Below are positions 1 through 7,711 of a stretch of 47,055 nucleotides of DNA, piece by piece; position 1 is the first letter of the stretch; each line of letters begins with the position of its first letter. A program made the translations under genes and the position numbers. The notes beneath the pieces are model-generated. The model was not told the origin of the DNA. It searched no databases and saw nothing but the letters and a program-made list of their open reading frames with translations. Location of the stretch: positions 1-47,055 of the forward strand of contig JAHEKM010000007.1 of the NCBI GenBank assembly GCA_024638325.1, given 5' to 3'. The DNA comes from Gemmatimonadota bacterium. Its GTDB lineage: Bacteria > Gemmatimonadota > Gemmatimonadetes > Longimicrobiales > Gaopeijiaceae.

Positions 1-2162
1 CGGTACTCCTCGTCGGTGATGTTCTCGAGCGTGAGCGTGAGAACGTTGAGACGACCACCCAGGGTTACGCGCACCCCGGCGGAGGCGTTGAACACGGTGT
101 AGCCGTCCGTGGTGGTCTCGAATGCTCCCAGCCGATCCTGCTCCGAAGCTAGCTCGGCCTCGCCTCGAACGAACCAGGTGGTGGGCGCGTACTCGAGGCC
201 CAGCGTGCCCGAAAGGGGGGGCATGAGGGGCAGTGGCTCGTCGGTGTCCGCTAGCGTTCCTCGCACGTACGAGAGGCTGCCGTGCGCTACGAGGTCTCCG
301 ACGACGGTCCAGTCGAGCCCGCCCTCGAAGCCGATCAGCCGAGCGTCGTTGCCCTGATACTGATAGACGGCCAGACCCTCGGCAGTCGTCGCTCCGGTGT
401 CCTCCCCGAAGACGTAGCCTGAGATGGTGTTGTAGAAGCCGGTGAGCTCGGCGCTGACCGTTTCCGTTCCCCAGCGCGCGAACACGTCCACGCCCGTACC
501 CACCTCGGTGTCGAGGGACGGATTGCCCAGCTCGAACGCGTAAGCGGCCAGGTGGGCTCCCTCCGAAAAAAGCTCGATGATGTCCGGTGTTCGGAACGCC
601 CGGGCGACGCTGGTGCCCACCCTGACCCCGGCACCCACGTCGTACAGGAGCCCAAGCGAGCCGGATGCGGCGTGGAAGGTCCGATCCCGGATCGTACCGA
701 TGGTCGCGCTAGGGTCCACCTCGAGCGGCACCACGCTCACCCAGTCGTACCGAAGCCCCGCCTCGATACGGACTGGATTCAGATCGATCTCCTCGAAGAG
801 GTAGACCGCCGCGGTGTAGCGCCTCGCGTCCGGGGTCTCTACCTCGCCGCCGAAGCCGTAGTCCTCGAACGATCCGCGCGCTCCGACGGCACCCGACGAA
901 AACGGGCCCAGCGAGCCGTGACGGGCGAGGACGTCGCCACTGAGTGTCTCCAACTGGAAGGCGGTCTCCGGCTCCTCCGGCGGCTCGATCTCACGGTGCT
1001 CGTAGGACGTGAACGCGGCGTCGGCCTCCAGCGTGTGGAACGGTCCGAAGTCGCGCTCGATCGACCCCTTGAGCTTTGCGGCGGTGCGCTCCATCTCGAT
1101 GAGCACGCCCTCCTCGAAGGCGGCCTCGTCGCCAGGAATGCCGTAGTCGTTCCGGTACGCGCGCACCGAGGCACCCAGGTAGCCGCTTTCGCCGACGTAG
1201 GCGGCCCCGGCGCTCGCGCTGTACGTCTGGGTCTGGGTATTCGCGAGCCACCCGGAAGGTGTATCGAGGTCGCCGGCGTCTCGTCCGCTGACCTCGAGTC
1301 GGAACGGCACGTGCTCGGTGACCGGAACCAGGATCGACGCGCTCCCTGCATACGCGTTGCTCACGGTCTGGGTCTGCAACGTGGCCGATCCCGTGACGTG
1401 GTGGGGGATGATCGACGGCACCTCGTCGCGGATCACGTTGATGACGCCGCCGAGCGCGTTGCTCCCGTAGAGCAGCGCAGCCGGTCCGCGCACGACCTCG
1501 ATACGGCGGGCGGACGCGGGATCGAGCGCCGTCGCGTGGTCTGCGCCCGCGTTGGAGACGTCACCGACCCGGGCGCCGTCCTCGAGCATGAGCACACGGT
1601 CGCCGCTGAGGCCGCGGATGACGGGCCGAGCGGTGGCTGGCCCGACGCTGGTCATCGAGACGCCGGGCTCGGCCCTGAGGGTCGAGGCGACGGTGGACTG
1701 GAGTTGCCTCTGCAGCTCGTCGCCCGACACGACGTTGACCGGTCGAAGCACGTCCTGGCTCACCCGTTCCATGAGCGCGCCTGTCACGACCAAGCCGGGA
1801 ATCTCGAACGGCCTCGCATCGAGACGAATCGTCAGGTAAGCGGTTTCGTCCGTCAGGGTAACGAGTACGGCTTCGGTGGCGTAACCGAGGCGGGCGACGG
1901 AAATCAGGTAGTTACCCGGCCGCATGCCGGGCAGATGGAAGGTACCGTCGCCGTGTGTGGTGGCACGCTGCCTTAGTCCGAGGATGTTCACTTCGGCGCC
2001 GGCGAGCGCGCGACCGTCGTCTGCGTCGACGACGACCCCCTCGATCTCGCCCACCTCGTGCTCGGGCACCTGGGCGCGGAGCCCAGCGGGTCCGCTGAAG
2101 GCGGCCGTCCCCGCGATCGCGAGAACGGAGACCGCTCCACTGAGTCGATCAAAGAACTTCAT
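1..2162 (-). CDS. TonB-dependent outer membrane receptor with N-terminal carboxypeptidase-regulatory-like domain, ZnuD-like (C-terminus truncated by window edge)
   Basis: Reverse-complement translation from ATG at 2162: MKFFDRLSGAVSVLAIAG... signal peptide, EIEGVVVDADDGRALAGAEVNILG (CarboxypepD_reg-like), plug motif RPVIRGLSGDRVLMLEDG...EVVRGPAALLYGSNALGGVINV, barrel segment RTPDIIELFSEGAHLAAYAFELGNPSLDTE. Open to the window edge, so absent from the ORF track. Confidence 0.93.
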   Translation of the reverse strand, partial: MKFFDRLSGAVSVLAIAGTAAFSGPAGLRAQVPEHEVGEIEGVVVDADDGRALAGAEVNILGLRQRATTHGDGTFHLPGMRPGNYLISVARLGYATEAVLVTLTDETAYLTIRLDARPFEIPGLVVTGALMERVSQDVLRPVNVVSGDELQRQLQSTVASTLRAEPGVSMTSVGPATARPVIRGLSGDRVLMLEDGARVGDVSNAGADHATALDPASARRIEVVRGPAALLYGSNALGGVINVIRDEVPSIIPHHVTGSATLQTQTVSNAYAGSASILVPVTEHVPFRLEVSGRDAGDLDTPSGWLANTQTQTYSASAGAAYVGESGYLGASVRAYRNDYGIPGDEAAFEEGVLIEMERTAAKLKGSIERDFGPFHTLEADAAFTSYEHREIEPPEEPETAFQLETLSGDVLARHGSLGPFSSGAVGARGSFEDYGFGGEVETPDARRYTAAVYLFEEIDLNPVRIEAGLRYDWVSVVPLEVDPSATIGTIRDRTFHAASGSLGLLYDVGAGVRVGTSVARAFRTPDIIELFSEGAHLAAYAFELGNPSLDTEVGTGVDVFARWGTETVSAELTGFYNTISGYVFGEDTGATTAEGLAVYQYQGNDARLIGFEGGLDWTVVGDLVAHGSLSYVRGTLADTDEPLPLMPPLSGTLGLEYAPTTWFVRGEAELASEQDRLGAFETTTDGYTVFNASAGVRVTLGGRLNVLTLTLENITDEEY

Positions 2163-2292
2163 GAATACTCCCCCCGAATGTTCGAGCGCCGCTCCCGGTC
2201 GTGAGGTCGTCGGGAGTGACGGCCGCTCTGGGAGCGGCCGCGACGGCGCAATGGCAGAACTACGCTGCTCCGGAGCGCGCGCTCCGGACGAA

Positions 2293-2706
2293 TCAGCCGA
2301 TGGGGGGCGGCCTTGGGGTCGTGGGTCCGCGCAGCGAAGGCCGGCGGGCCGGCCCGTCGCGCTCAGCGAGCACCGATTCCGCAGACAGCGAGGGGGCCGT
2401 GTGAGCGAGCGTGGCCACCCTGCGGCTCGCCGAAGCCGAACCCAGCGAGCGGACCACCTGGCAGAAGAGGTGGTCGTGGGCGGCCGGACAGTCCTCGGTG
2501 TGCGGCGACTCGACGTGCGTGGGAAGCCCGATGCGCTCCGCCTCGAGCAACGCGTCGGCGGAAGGGAGCGCCGCCCCGGCGACCAGCTGCAACGAGACCA
2601 TGCCGAGCGCCACCGCGCCCCGCACTCCTCGCCAGTTCGCCCGCTCGCCCAAGGTATCCAAGCTCGTCGATCCGCTTGTTGGATTCTCGCCCAGCCCACC
2701 AACCAC
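2293..2706 (-). CDS. Small putative secreted/anchored protein with Cys/His cluster (HVESPHTEDCPAAHDHLFCQVVRS)
   Basis: 137-aa ORF upstream of and co-oriented with the TonB receptor; hydrophobic N-terminal segment (VALGMVSLQLVAGAALPSA) and H..H..C...H.H..C cluster. Confidence 0.6.
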   Translation of the reverse strand: MVGGLGENPTSGSTSLDTLGERANWRGVRGAVALGMVSLQLVAGAALPSADALLEAERIGLPTHVESPHTEDCPAAHDHLFCQVVRSLGSASASRRVATLAHTAPSLSAESVLAERDGPARRPSLRGPTTPRPPPIG

Positions 2707-2978
2707 CTCTACACGCTGCCCGACTAATTGAGCCCCACTACGCGACCCCCGCTACCCGGTCTGCCCCGAAGACCTCGCCGTGCCCGCGGCGAAGCTCGCG
2801 GCACCACCCGTCGCGCCGACCTTGGCGCCCCGGAAGCCCCGGTCGGGGTCGGAGGGTGGGCGTCGTCCCGCAGCGCCATCGGACGTCGCCTTGAATCACG
2901 CGAGGGTGCGTATCGAGGCGTCCGCTAGAGCGAAGGGACGGCGCCCGCCCCACGACCGTCCACGAGCTCACAGGGCAC

Positions 2979-3019
2979 AAAAAGCGAGCGACGGCAGGTG
3001 CAAGCACCTACCGCCGCTC
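2979..3019 (-). terminator. Rho-independent terminator (minus strand) downstream of the 149-aa ORF
   Basis: Read on minus: GAGCGGCGGTAGGTGC-TT-GCACCTGCCGTCGCTC-GCTTTTTG; 16-bp stem with two G.U pairs on the minus strand only, followed by T5. Confidence 0.8.
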
Positions 3020-3117
3020 TTGGCACGCCCCCCCAGGGCGTGTTGCCCACCCATCCAGGCGTGGGACTTTGTGCCGGCGGGACGACCGAAGTCGAACCAC
3101 ACCGGCACGAAGTTTTG

Positions 3118-3567
3118 TCAGGCCGTCTTCCTCTCCGCGTCGAACTCGACGGCCGGCTCGTCGGGTACCTCAGCAATAGGCATGCCGCTCAGCGGAATCA
3201 CCCGGGTCGAATCGCCGTCCAGATAGAGGGGATACGCCCAGCTTCCGTAGCGAACCACCTGCACCAGCACCGGCTCACCGTTACCGCCCACGGGCGGCAT
3301 CACGGCCTCCGTGATCGAGCGCCATACGCGGTCCACGAGCGTCATCCGCTCGGAGACCGAGTCGGCCCACAGAGCCAAACGAATTCGCTTGCGGTCCTGC
3401 ACCGACAGCGGCCGAACGATCCTGCGGTGACCGCGGAAGTTGTGCGAGAGAAGGAAGGCGATCGCCTCCTCTTCCGGCACGGGGTCCAGCCGATGATCGT
3501 GGTAGCCGGGAGTGCGAACCCGTCGGCCATCACTGATGTCCAGATATCCGTCTGCCGCAACACGCAT
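3118..3567 (-). CDS. Hypothetical protein (149 aa)
   Basis: ORF MRVAADGYLDISDGRRVRTPGYHDHRLDPVPEEEAIAFLLSHNF...; followed on its own strand by a strong intrinsic terminator. Confidence 0.7.
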   Translation of the reverse strand: MRVAADGYLDISDGRRVRTPGYHDHRLDPVPEEEAIAFLLSHNFRGHRRIVRPLSVQDRKRIRLALWADSVSERMTLVDRVWRSITEAVMPPVGGNGEPVLVQVVRYGSWAYPLYLDGDSTRVIPLSGMPIAEVPDEPAVEFDAERKTA

Positions 3568-3794
3568 CTCGTCCTCCGCGTAGTCTCACGCTCCATTGGG
3601 GGGCGTTACCGAGGCGTACTAGGGACAAGTCCTGTGCCGGGTGGGCCATCGCCGGTGTTCGCGAGAGTGCGGTCACGTAAGTGCTTGCAAATCAACGACG
3701 TGACAGCACGCGACCGACGAAACAAACGTTCCCACTGGCGCCGGAATCGGCTACAAAACTTCCAGGGTTGGCAAAGTTTACCCAGCTTGCCGGC

Positions 3795-4667
3795 ATGACT
3801 CCCCAGGCCCAGAAGGACGAGCTCGGAGCCCACGTCTCCGCCGAGGGCGGCGTTCAGCACGCCCCTGGCCGAGCCAAGGCCATCGACGCCGTCGTGCTCC
3901 AGCTCTTCACCAAGCAACCGAGCCGCTGGGCGGATCCCAGGGTGGACGCCGAGTCGGCCGCCTCCTTCTCGAAGGAGCGCAAGCGTCACGGCATCGTCGT
4001 CGCGGGCGCTCACGACTCGTACCTCATCAACCTGTCGTCGCCCGACCGCAGGCTTTGGCGGATGTCACAGCGCTCGTTCGCGTCCGAGCTGGAGCGCTGT
4101 GCGGCCCTGGGCTTGGACTTCCTGGTGACGCACCCGGGAAACGCCACCGACGGCGACATCGATGCTGGCATCGCCCGCAACGCGGACGGCATCAGCGAGT
4201 GCCTGGAGGCCGTCGAGGGTCCCGCGCGCGTGCTTCTGGAGCTGACCGCCGGGGCGGGCACGAGTGTCGGTGGCTCCTTCGAGAACCTCCGCGCGATCCT
4301 GGACGCGATCCCGCAGGAGCAGCGCGGACGTGTGGGTGTGTGCTTCGATACGTGTCACGCGTACAGCGCCGGATACGATCTGGTCGATGACTACGACGGG
4401 GTGTGGACGCGATTCGACTCCGTGATCGGCCTCGACCTTCTGGGCCTGATCCACCTGAACGACTCCAAGCATCCGCTCGGTTCGCACAAGGACCGGCACG
4501 AGACGATCGGAGAGGGCACGCTCGGCGCGGAACCGTTCCGGCGGCTCATGACCGACGACCGGCTGCGGAACGTGCCCAAGGTCTTGGAGACGCCGAAGGG
4601 GGACGATCCGGTCGCCGCGGACACGGCCAACCTGGAACTGCTGCGCGGCTTTCGGGCTTCGGGCTGA
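3795..4667 (+). CDS. nfo: Deoxyribonuclease IV (apurinic endonuclease, AP endonuclease family 2)
   Basis: Translation LGAHVSAEGGVQHAPGRAKAIDAVVLQLFTKQPSRW...LLELTAGAGTSVGGSFENLRAI...GVCFDTCHAYSAGYDL...LIHLNDSKHPLGSHKDRHETIGEGTLG; start set to ATG 3795 inside the longer ORF. Confidence 0.95.
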   Translation: MTPQAQKDELGAHVSAEGGVQHAPGRAKAIDAVVLQLFTKQPSRWADPRVDAESAASFSKERKRHGIVVAGAHDSYLINLSSPDRRLWRMSQRSFASELERCAALGLDFLVTHPGNATDGDIDAGIARNADGISECLEAVEGPARVLLELTAGAGTSVGGSFENLRAILDAIPQEQRGRVGVCFDTCHAYSAGYDLVDDYDGVWTRFDSVIGLDLLGLIHLNDSKHPLGSHKDRHETIGEGTLGAEPFRRLMTDDRLRNVPKVLETPKGDDPVAADTANLELLRGFRASG

Positions 4668-4709
4668 GCACGCCCGACCGTTGGCCTGTCCCGCGCTTGG
4701 GCGAGCGTC

Positions 4710-4715
4710 TATATT
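4710..4715 (+). promoter_or_regulatory. Putative -10 box TATATT for the structured RNA
   Basis: TATATT ends 7 nt before the first base of the 12-bp closing stem of the RNA candidate; no convincing -35 at canonical spacing. Confidence 0.45.
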
Positions 4716-4721
4716 CGGTTG

Positions 4722-4873
4722 GCACATCGGAGGGCTCGTTTATTGAGCCAACAAACCGAAGCCGGGACTGACTCCTGGGAACGACGCTAAGCCCCCACCG
4801 AGGGGAAAGCGGCAACTCTCGGGGAGGTCACCAGATGTTCATCCCGGGCTTCAATAATTCCCCTTCGGTGTGT
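4722..4873 (+). ncRNA. Structured small RNA, 6S-like architecture (family assignment tentative)
   Basis: Ends pair over 12 bp (CACATCGGAGGG 4723-4734 with CCCTTCGGTGTG 4861-4872, two G.U pairs); internal stem GAAGCCGGGA 4758-4767 / TCCCGGGCTTC 4842-4852; small hairpins GGCTC-GTTTATT-GAGCC and CCCC-ACCGA-GGGG; lies in a long intergenic gap with an upstream TATATT. Confidence 0.5.
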
Positions 4874-4973
4874 ATGCGGGGGCCGACGCCTTCCCACCAC
4901 GTTGTGGTGCGGGCGCCGGCCCTTCGCTTCTTGGAGACCGGTCGTCGCGCTCCGAGCGCGAGGGCCCGAAGCA

Positions 4974-5402
4974 ATGGGAATCGACATGGCGGTCGTACGA
5001 GCCACCCGCTTGGTGCATTTCAGCGCCGCGCACCGGCTGTATCGAGAGGACTGGTCGGACGAGCAGAACGCCGAGGTCTTCGGCGACTGCGCCAACCCGA
5101 ACTGGCACGGTCACAACTATGAGGTCGAGGTGACCGTCGAGGGGCCGGTCGATCCGGAGACTGGGTTCGTCATGGACCTGAAGGCGCTCAAGGATCTGGT
5201 CGAGCGCCGGGTCGTGTCCGACGTCGACCACAAGAACCTCAACACTGAGGTCGCGTGGCTCGAGGGACTGAACCCGTCCACGGAGAACGTGGCCGTCGCG
5301 ATCTGGGACAGACTCGCCGACGGCCTGCCGGACGGTATCCGGCTCGCCAAGGTCCTACTGAGGGAGACCCCGAGAAACTGGGTCGAGTACACGGGAGAGT
5401 AG
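4974..5402 (+). CDS. 6-pyruvoyl/6-carboxy-tetrahydropterin synthase family protein
   Basis: VRATRLVHFSAAHRLYRED...FGDCANPNWHGHNYEVEVTVEGPVDPETGFVMDLKALK...VDHKNLN...ENVAVAIW...LRETPRNWVEYTGE; CxxxxHGHNY zinc/catalytic motif. Start could be 4974 or 4986. Confidence 0.93.
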   Translation: MGIDMAVVRATRLVHFSAAHRLYREDWSDEQNAEVFGDCANPNWHGHNYEVEVTVEGPVDPETGFVMDLKALKDLVERRVVSDVDHKNLNTEVAWLEGLNPSTENVAVAIWDRLADGLPDGIRLAKVLLRETPRNWVEYTGE

Positions 5403-5405
5403 ACG

Positions 5406-6017
5406 ATGAGTGACGTGGCTGTGGGATCCCCCTCGGGTGTGGACCTGTCGGGCACCTCCTTCGAGGACCTCGTGGCGGAGATGATCCGTCGACTGGGGGA
5501 CGACCCGGAGCGGCCCGGCATGATCAAGACGCCCCAGCGCGTGGCCGAGTCGATGCGCTTTCTCACCAAGGGATACGACGAGACGCCACTCGTGGTGCTG
5601 GGCGACGCGCTGTTCGCGGAGACGCACAACAACATGGTGCTCGTGAAGGACATCGAGCTCTACTCGCTCTGCGAGCACCATCTGCTGCCCTTCTTCGGCA
5701 AGGCGCACGTAGCCTACATCCCGGGCGCCAAGATCGTCGGGCTCTCGAAAGTCGCGCGCCTCGTGGAGGTCTTCGCACGGCGGTTCCAGGTGCAGGAGCG
5801 GCTCACGGAGCAGATCGCGCAGGCGCTCTGGGACACCACGGAGCCACAGGGCGTAGCGGTGGTCGTGGAGGCCTATCACCTCTGCATGATGATGCGCGGC
5901 GTGGAGAAGCAGAACTCGAAGACGATCACGTCGGCCATGCGGGGTCTCTTCCTCTCGGACCAGCGCACGCGCGACGAGTTCCTGCGCCTGACGACGAGCG
6001 ACCACCGCCCGCTGTGA
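5406..6017 (+). CDS. folE: GTP cyclohydrolase I
   Basis: [26 protein letters not shown]...[56 protein letters not shown]...[24 protein letters not shown]. Confidence 0.97.
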   Translation: MSDVAVGSPSGVDLSGTSFEDLVAEMIRRLGDDPERPGMIKTPQRVAESMRFLTKGYDETPLVVLGDALFAETHNNMVLVKDIELYSLCEHHLLPFFGKAHVAYIPGAKIVGLSKVARLVEVFARRFQVQERLTEQIAQALWDTTEPQGVAVVVEAYHLCMMMRGVEKQNSKTITSAMRGLFLSDQRTRDEFLRLTTSDHRPL

Positions 6018-6078
6018 TCGAGGGCCGGGTGCCGCGGTCCGCATGACGGCGATCAGCCGATCGGCTGGTTGAGGCGTC

Positions 6079-6717
6079 ATGCACCTCCTGCTGACCGACC
6101 GGCTGACCTGCCCGCGATGCGGACCTACGTTCGGCCTCATTCTCCTGGCCCGGCGCATGAGCGACCGTGCGGTCACGGAGGGTGAGCTCGGCTGCCCCAA
6201 CTGTCGCGACACTTTTCTCGTCGCCGACGGATTCGCGGACCTCCGCGCGCCACCTCGGGGCGCGCCGCCCGAGGGCTGGGCGGGCCTCCCGACTCGAGTG
6301 GACCCACGTGACGACGAGAGGGCCGAGAGGCTTCCCGCCCTGCTGGGGGTCGTGGGCGGACCGGGCACCGTCGCACTCGTCGGCGCGCCGGCACGTCAAT
6401 CCGAGGCGGTTGCCGCGGCGAGCGAAGAGATCCACGTCGTGGGCGTAGACCCGGACCTGCGAGCGTGGCCGGAACGGCCACGCATCAGCCGGATGATGGC
6501 GGCCCCCGGACTCCCGTTCTTCGATGCCTCCCTACGCGCCATCGCCGTCGATGGACGGCTGGGCGTTACCTGGGTCGAAGAGGCCATCCGAGCGGCGGTG
6601 CCCCGAGGCCGGGTCGTCGTCGTACACGCCCCGATCGGAACCGAGGACGTGTTGCTCTCAGCCGGACTCGAGGTGCTGGCTTCGGAGGCCGAAACGGTCG
6701 TTGCCACAAGGGGTTGA
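6079..6717 (+). CDS. Trm112-like zinc-ribbon protein with a C-terminal Rossmann/methyltransferase-like region
   Basis: N-terminal MHLLLTDRLTCPRCG...GELGCPNCRDTFLVADGFADLR typical of Trm112p-like; C-terminal HVVGVDPDL...MMAAPGLPFFDASLRAIAVDG resembles a SAM-MTase-like fold. Confidence 0.7.
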   Translation: MHLLLTDRLTCPRCGPTFGLILLARRMSDRAVTEGELGCPNCRDTFLVADGFADLRAPPRGAPPEGWAGLPTRVDPRDDERAERLPALLGVVGGPGTVALVGAPARQSEAVAAASEEIHVVGVDPDLRAWPERPRISRMMAAPGLPFFDASLRAIAVDGRLGVTWVEEAIRAAVPRGRVVVVHAPIGTEDVLLSAGLEVLASEAETVVATRG

Positions 6718-6820
6718 GCGTTGCGTGGCGTACCGGCGCTCGTCTACCTTGCCGGACCTCGCACGGCCCTCGGAAGGGCCCGCCCCGGCGGGCTTCCAGC
6801 GGCCTCCATCCAAGGGTTTC

Positions 6821-7261
6821 ATGGCGTTCTGGAAGAAGCTGATCGGCAGTGACGACCCGAAGGCGGTCGACTACTACCAAGAGGGCGTCGACCTCTTGAA
6901 GGCCGGCAAGTTCCACGACGCGCTGACTTCGTTCCGGCTCGCCCTGAAGGAGGCCCCGGGCGACGCCGTGGTCCTCCAGCAGATCGCCATGTGTTACACG
7001 CGCATCGGACTCGTCGACGACGCCGCCAAGACCTATCGGCACGTCCTGCAGAAGAACCCCAGCGCCGCCGGGGCTCACTACGGGCTGGCGTTCATTCTCG
7101 CCAGAGGCGAGCAGCCCGAACAGTCGATTCCCCACCTCGAAGCGTTCTTGGCGAACCCTCCGCAGGGGCCGGACGCGAGCGCACACGTCGAGCATGCCCG
7201 CATGACCCTGGCACAGCTGAGGGCCGGGACGCACGACCCGTCGCAGGAATCCCCGTTCTAG
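6821..7261 (+). CDS. TPR-repeat protein
   Basis: MAFWKKLIGSDDPKAVDYYQEGVDLLKAGKFHDALTSFRLALKEAPGDAVVLQQIAMCYTRIGLVDDAAKTYRHVLQKNP; start chosen at ATG 6821. Confidence 0.85.
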   Translation: MAFWKKLIGSDDPKAVDYYQEGVDLLKAGKFHDALTSFRLALKEAPGDAVVLQQIAMCYTRIGLVDDAAKTYRHVLQKNPSAAGAHYGLAFILARGEQPEQSIPHLEAFLANPPQGPDASAHVEHARMTLAQLRAGTHDPSQESPF

Positions 7262-7274
7262 ACCCACAGGTCCG

Positions 7275-7694
7275 ATGACTGATCCGAATATTCGTCAGGT
7301 CCGCATCCGGTGGACCGGCGAGGGCCTCGCCTTCGAGGGCGGTCCGGACGGCGGTCCCTCCATCGTCGTCGACAGCGATTTGGAGAAGGGGCTGTCCCCC
7401 ACGCACTTGCTCCTGACTTCGCTGGCCGGGTGCATGGGCGTCGACGTGAAGATGATCCTGGAGAAGTCGCGCGTACCCCTGGAGTCCATCGAGGTCGAGG
7501 CGGTCGGCGTCCGAGCCCCCGAGGCGCCGCGTCGCTTCCTGAAGATCACGTTGACGTATCATCTGCGTGGTCCGGAGGAGGAGCACGAGGCGAAGCTGCA
7601 ACGTGCGCTCGACCTGTCTCGAGACAAGTACTGCAGTGTGCTGCACTCACTCGATCCGAACATGGAGATCGAGTTGAAGGTGAACCGGGTCTAG
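7275..7694 (+). CDS. OsmC family protein
   Basis: GLSPTHLLLTSLAGCMGVDVKMILEKSRVPLESIEVEAVG...DKYCSVLHSLDPNMEIELKV; Cys pattern of OsmC-like peroxidase families. Confidence 0.9.
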   Translation: MTDPNIRQVRIRWTGEGLAFEGGPDGGPSIVVDSDLEKGLSPTHLLLTSLAGCMGVDVKMILEKSRVPLESIEVEAVGVRAPEAPRRFLKITLTYHLRGPEEEHEAKLQRALDLSRDKYCSVLHSLDPNMEIELKVNRV

Positions 7695-7711
7695 CGGACC
7701 GAAGGGCTCAC

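Noticed and set aside
552-1976. 474-aa plus-strand ORF antisense to the TonB receptor
   Set aside because: Shadow ORF from high GC codon bias; the minus strand encodes an unambiguous TonB-dependent receptor with signal peptide and plug motifs.
2738-3007. 89-aa minus ORF and a Gly-rich frame (FRGAKVGATGGAASFAAGTARSSGQTG*)
   Set aside because: The ORF overlaps the terminator; the Gly-rich frame has no start codon after its upstream stop. Not supportable as genes.
4668-4973. Possible preQ1/THF riboswitch, SRP RNA, RNase P or tmRNA in the pre-PTPS gap
   Set aside because: No SRP GGAA-tetraloop core, no RNase P or tmRNA conserved segments, no recognisable preQ1/THF aptamer; the closing-stem architecture fits a 6S-like RNA better.
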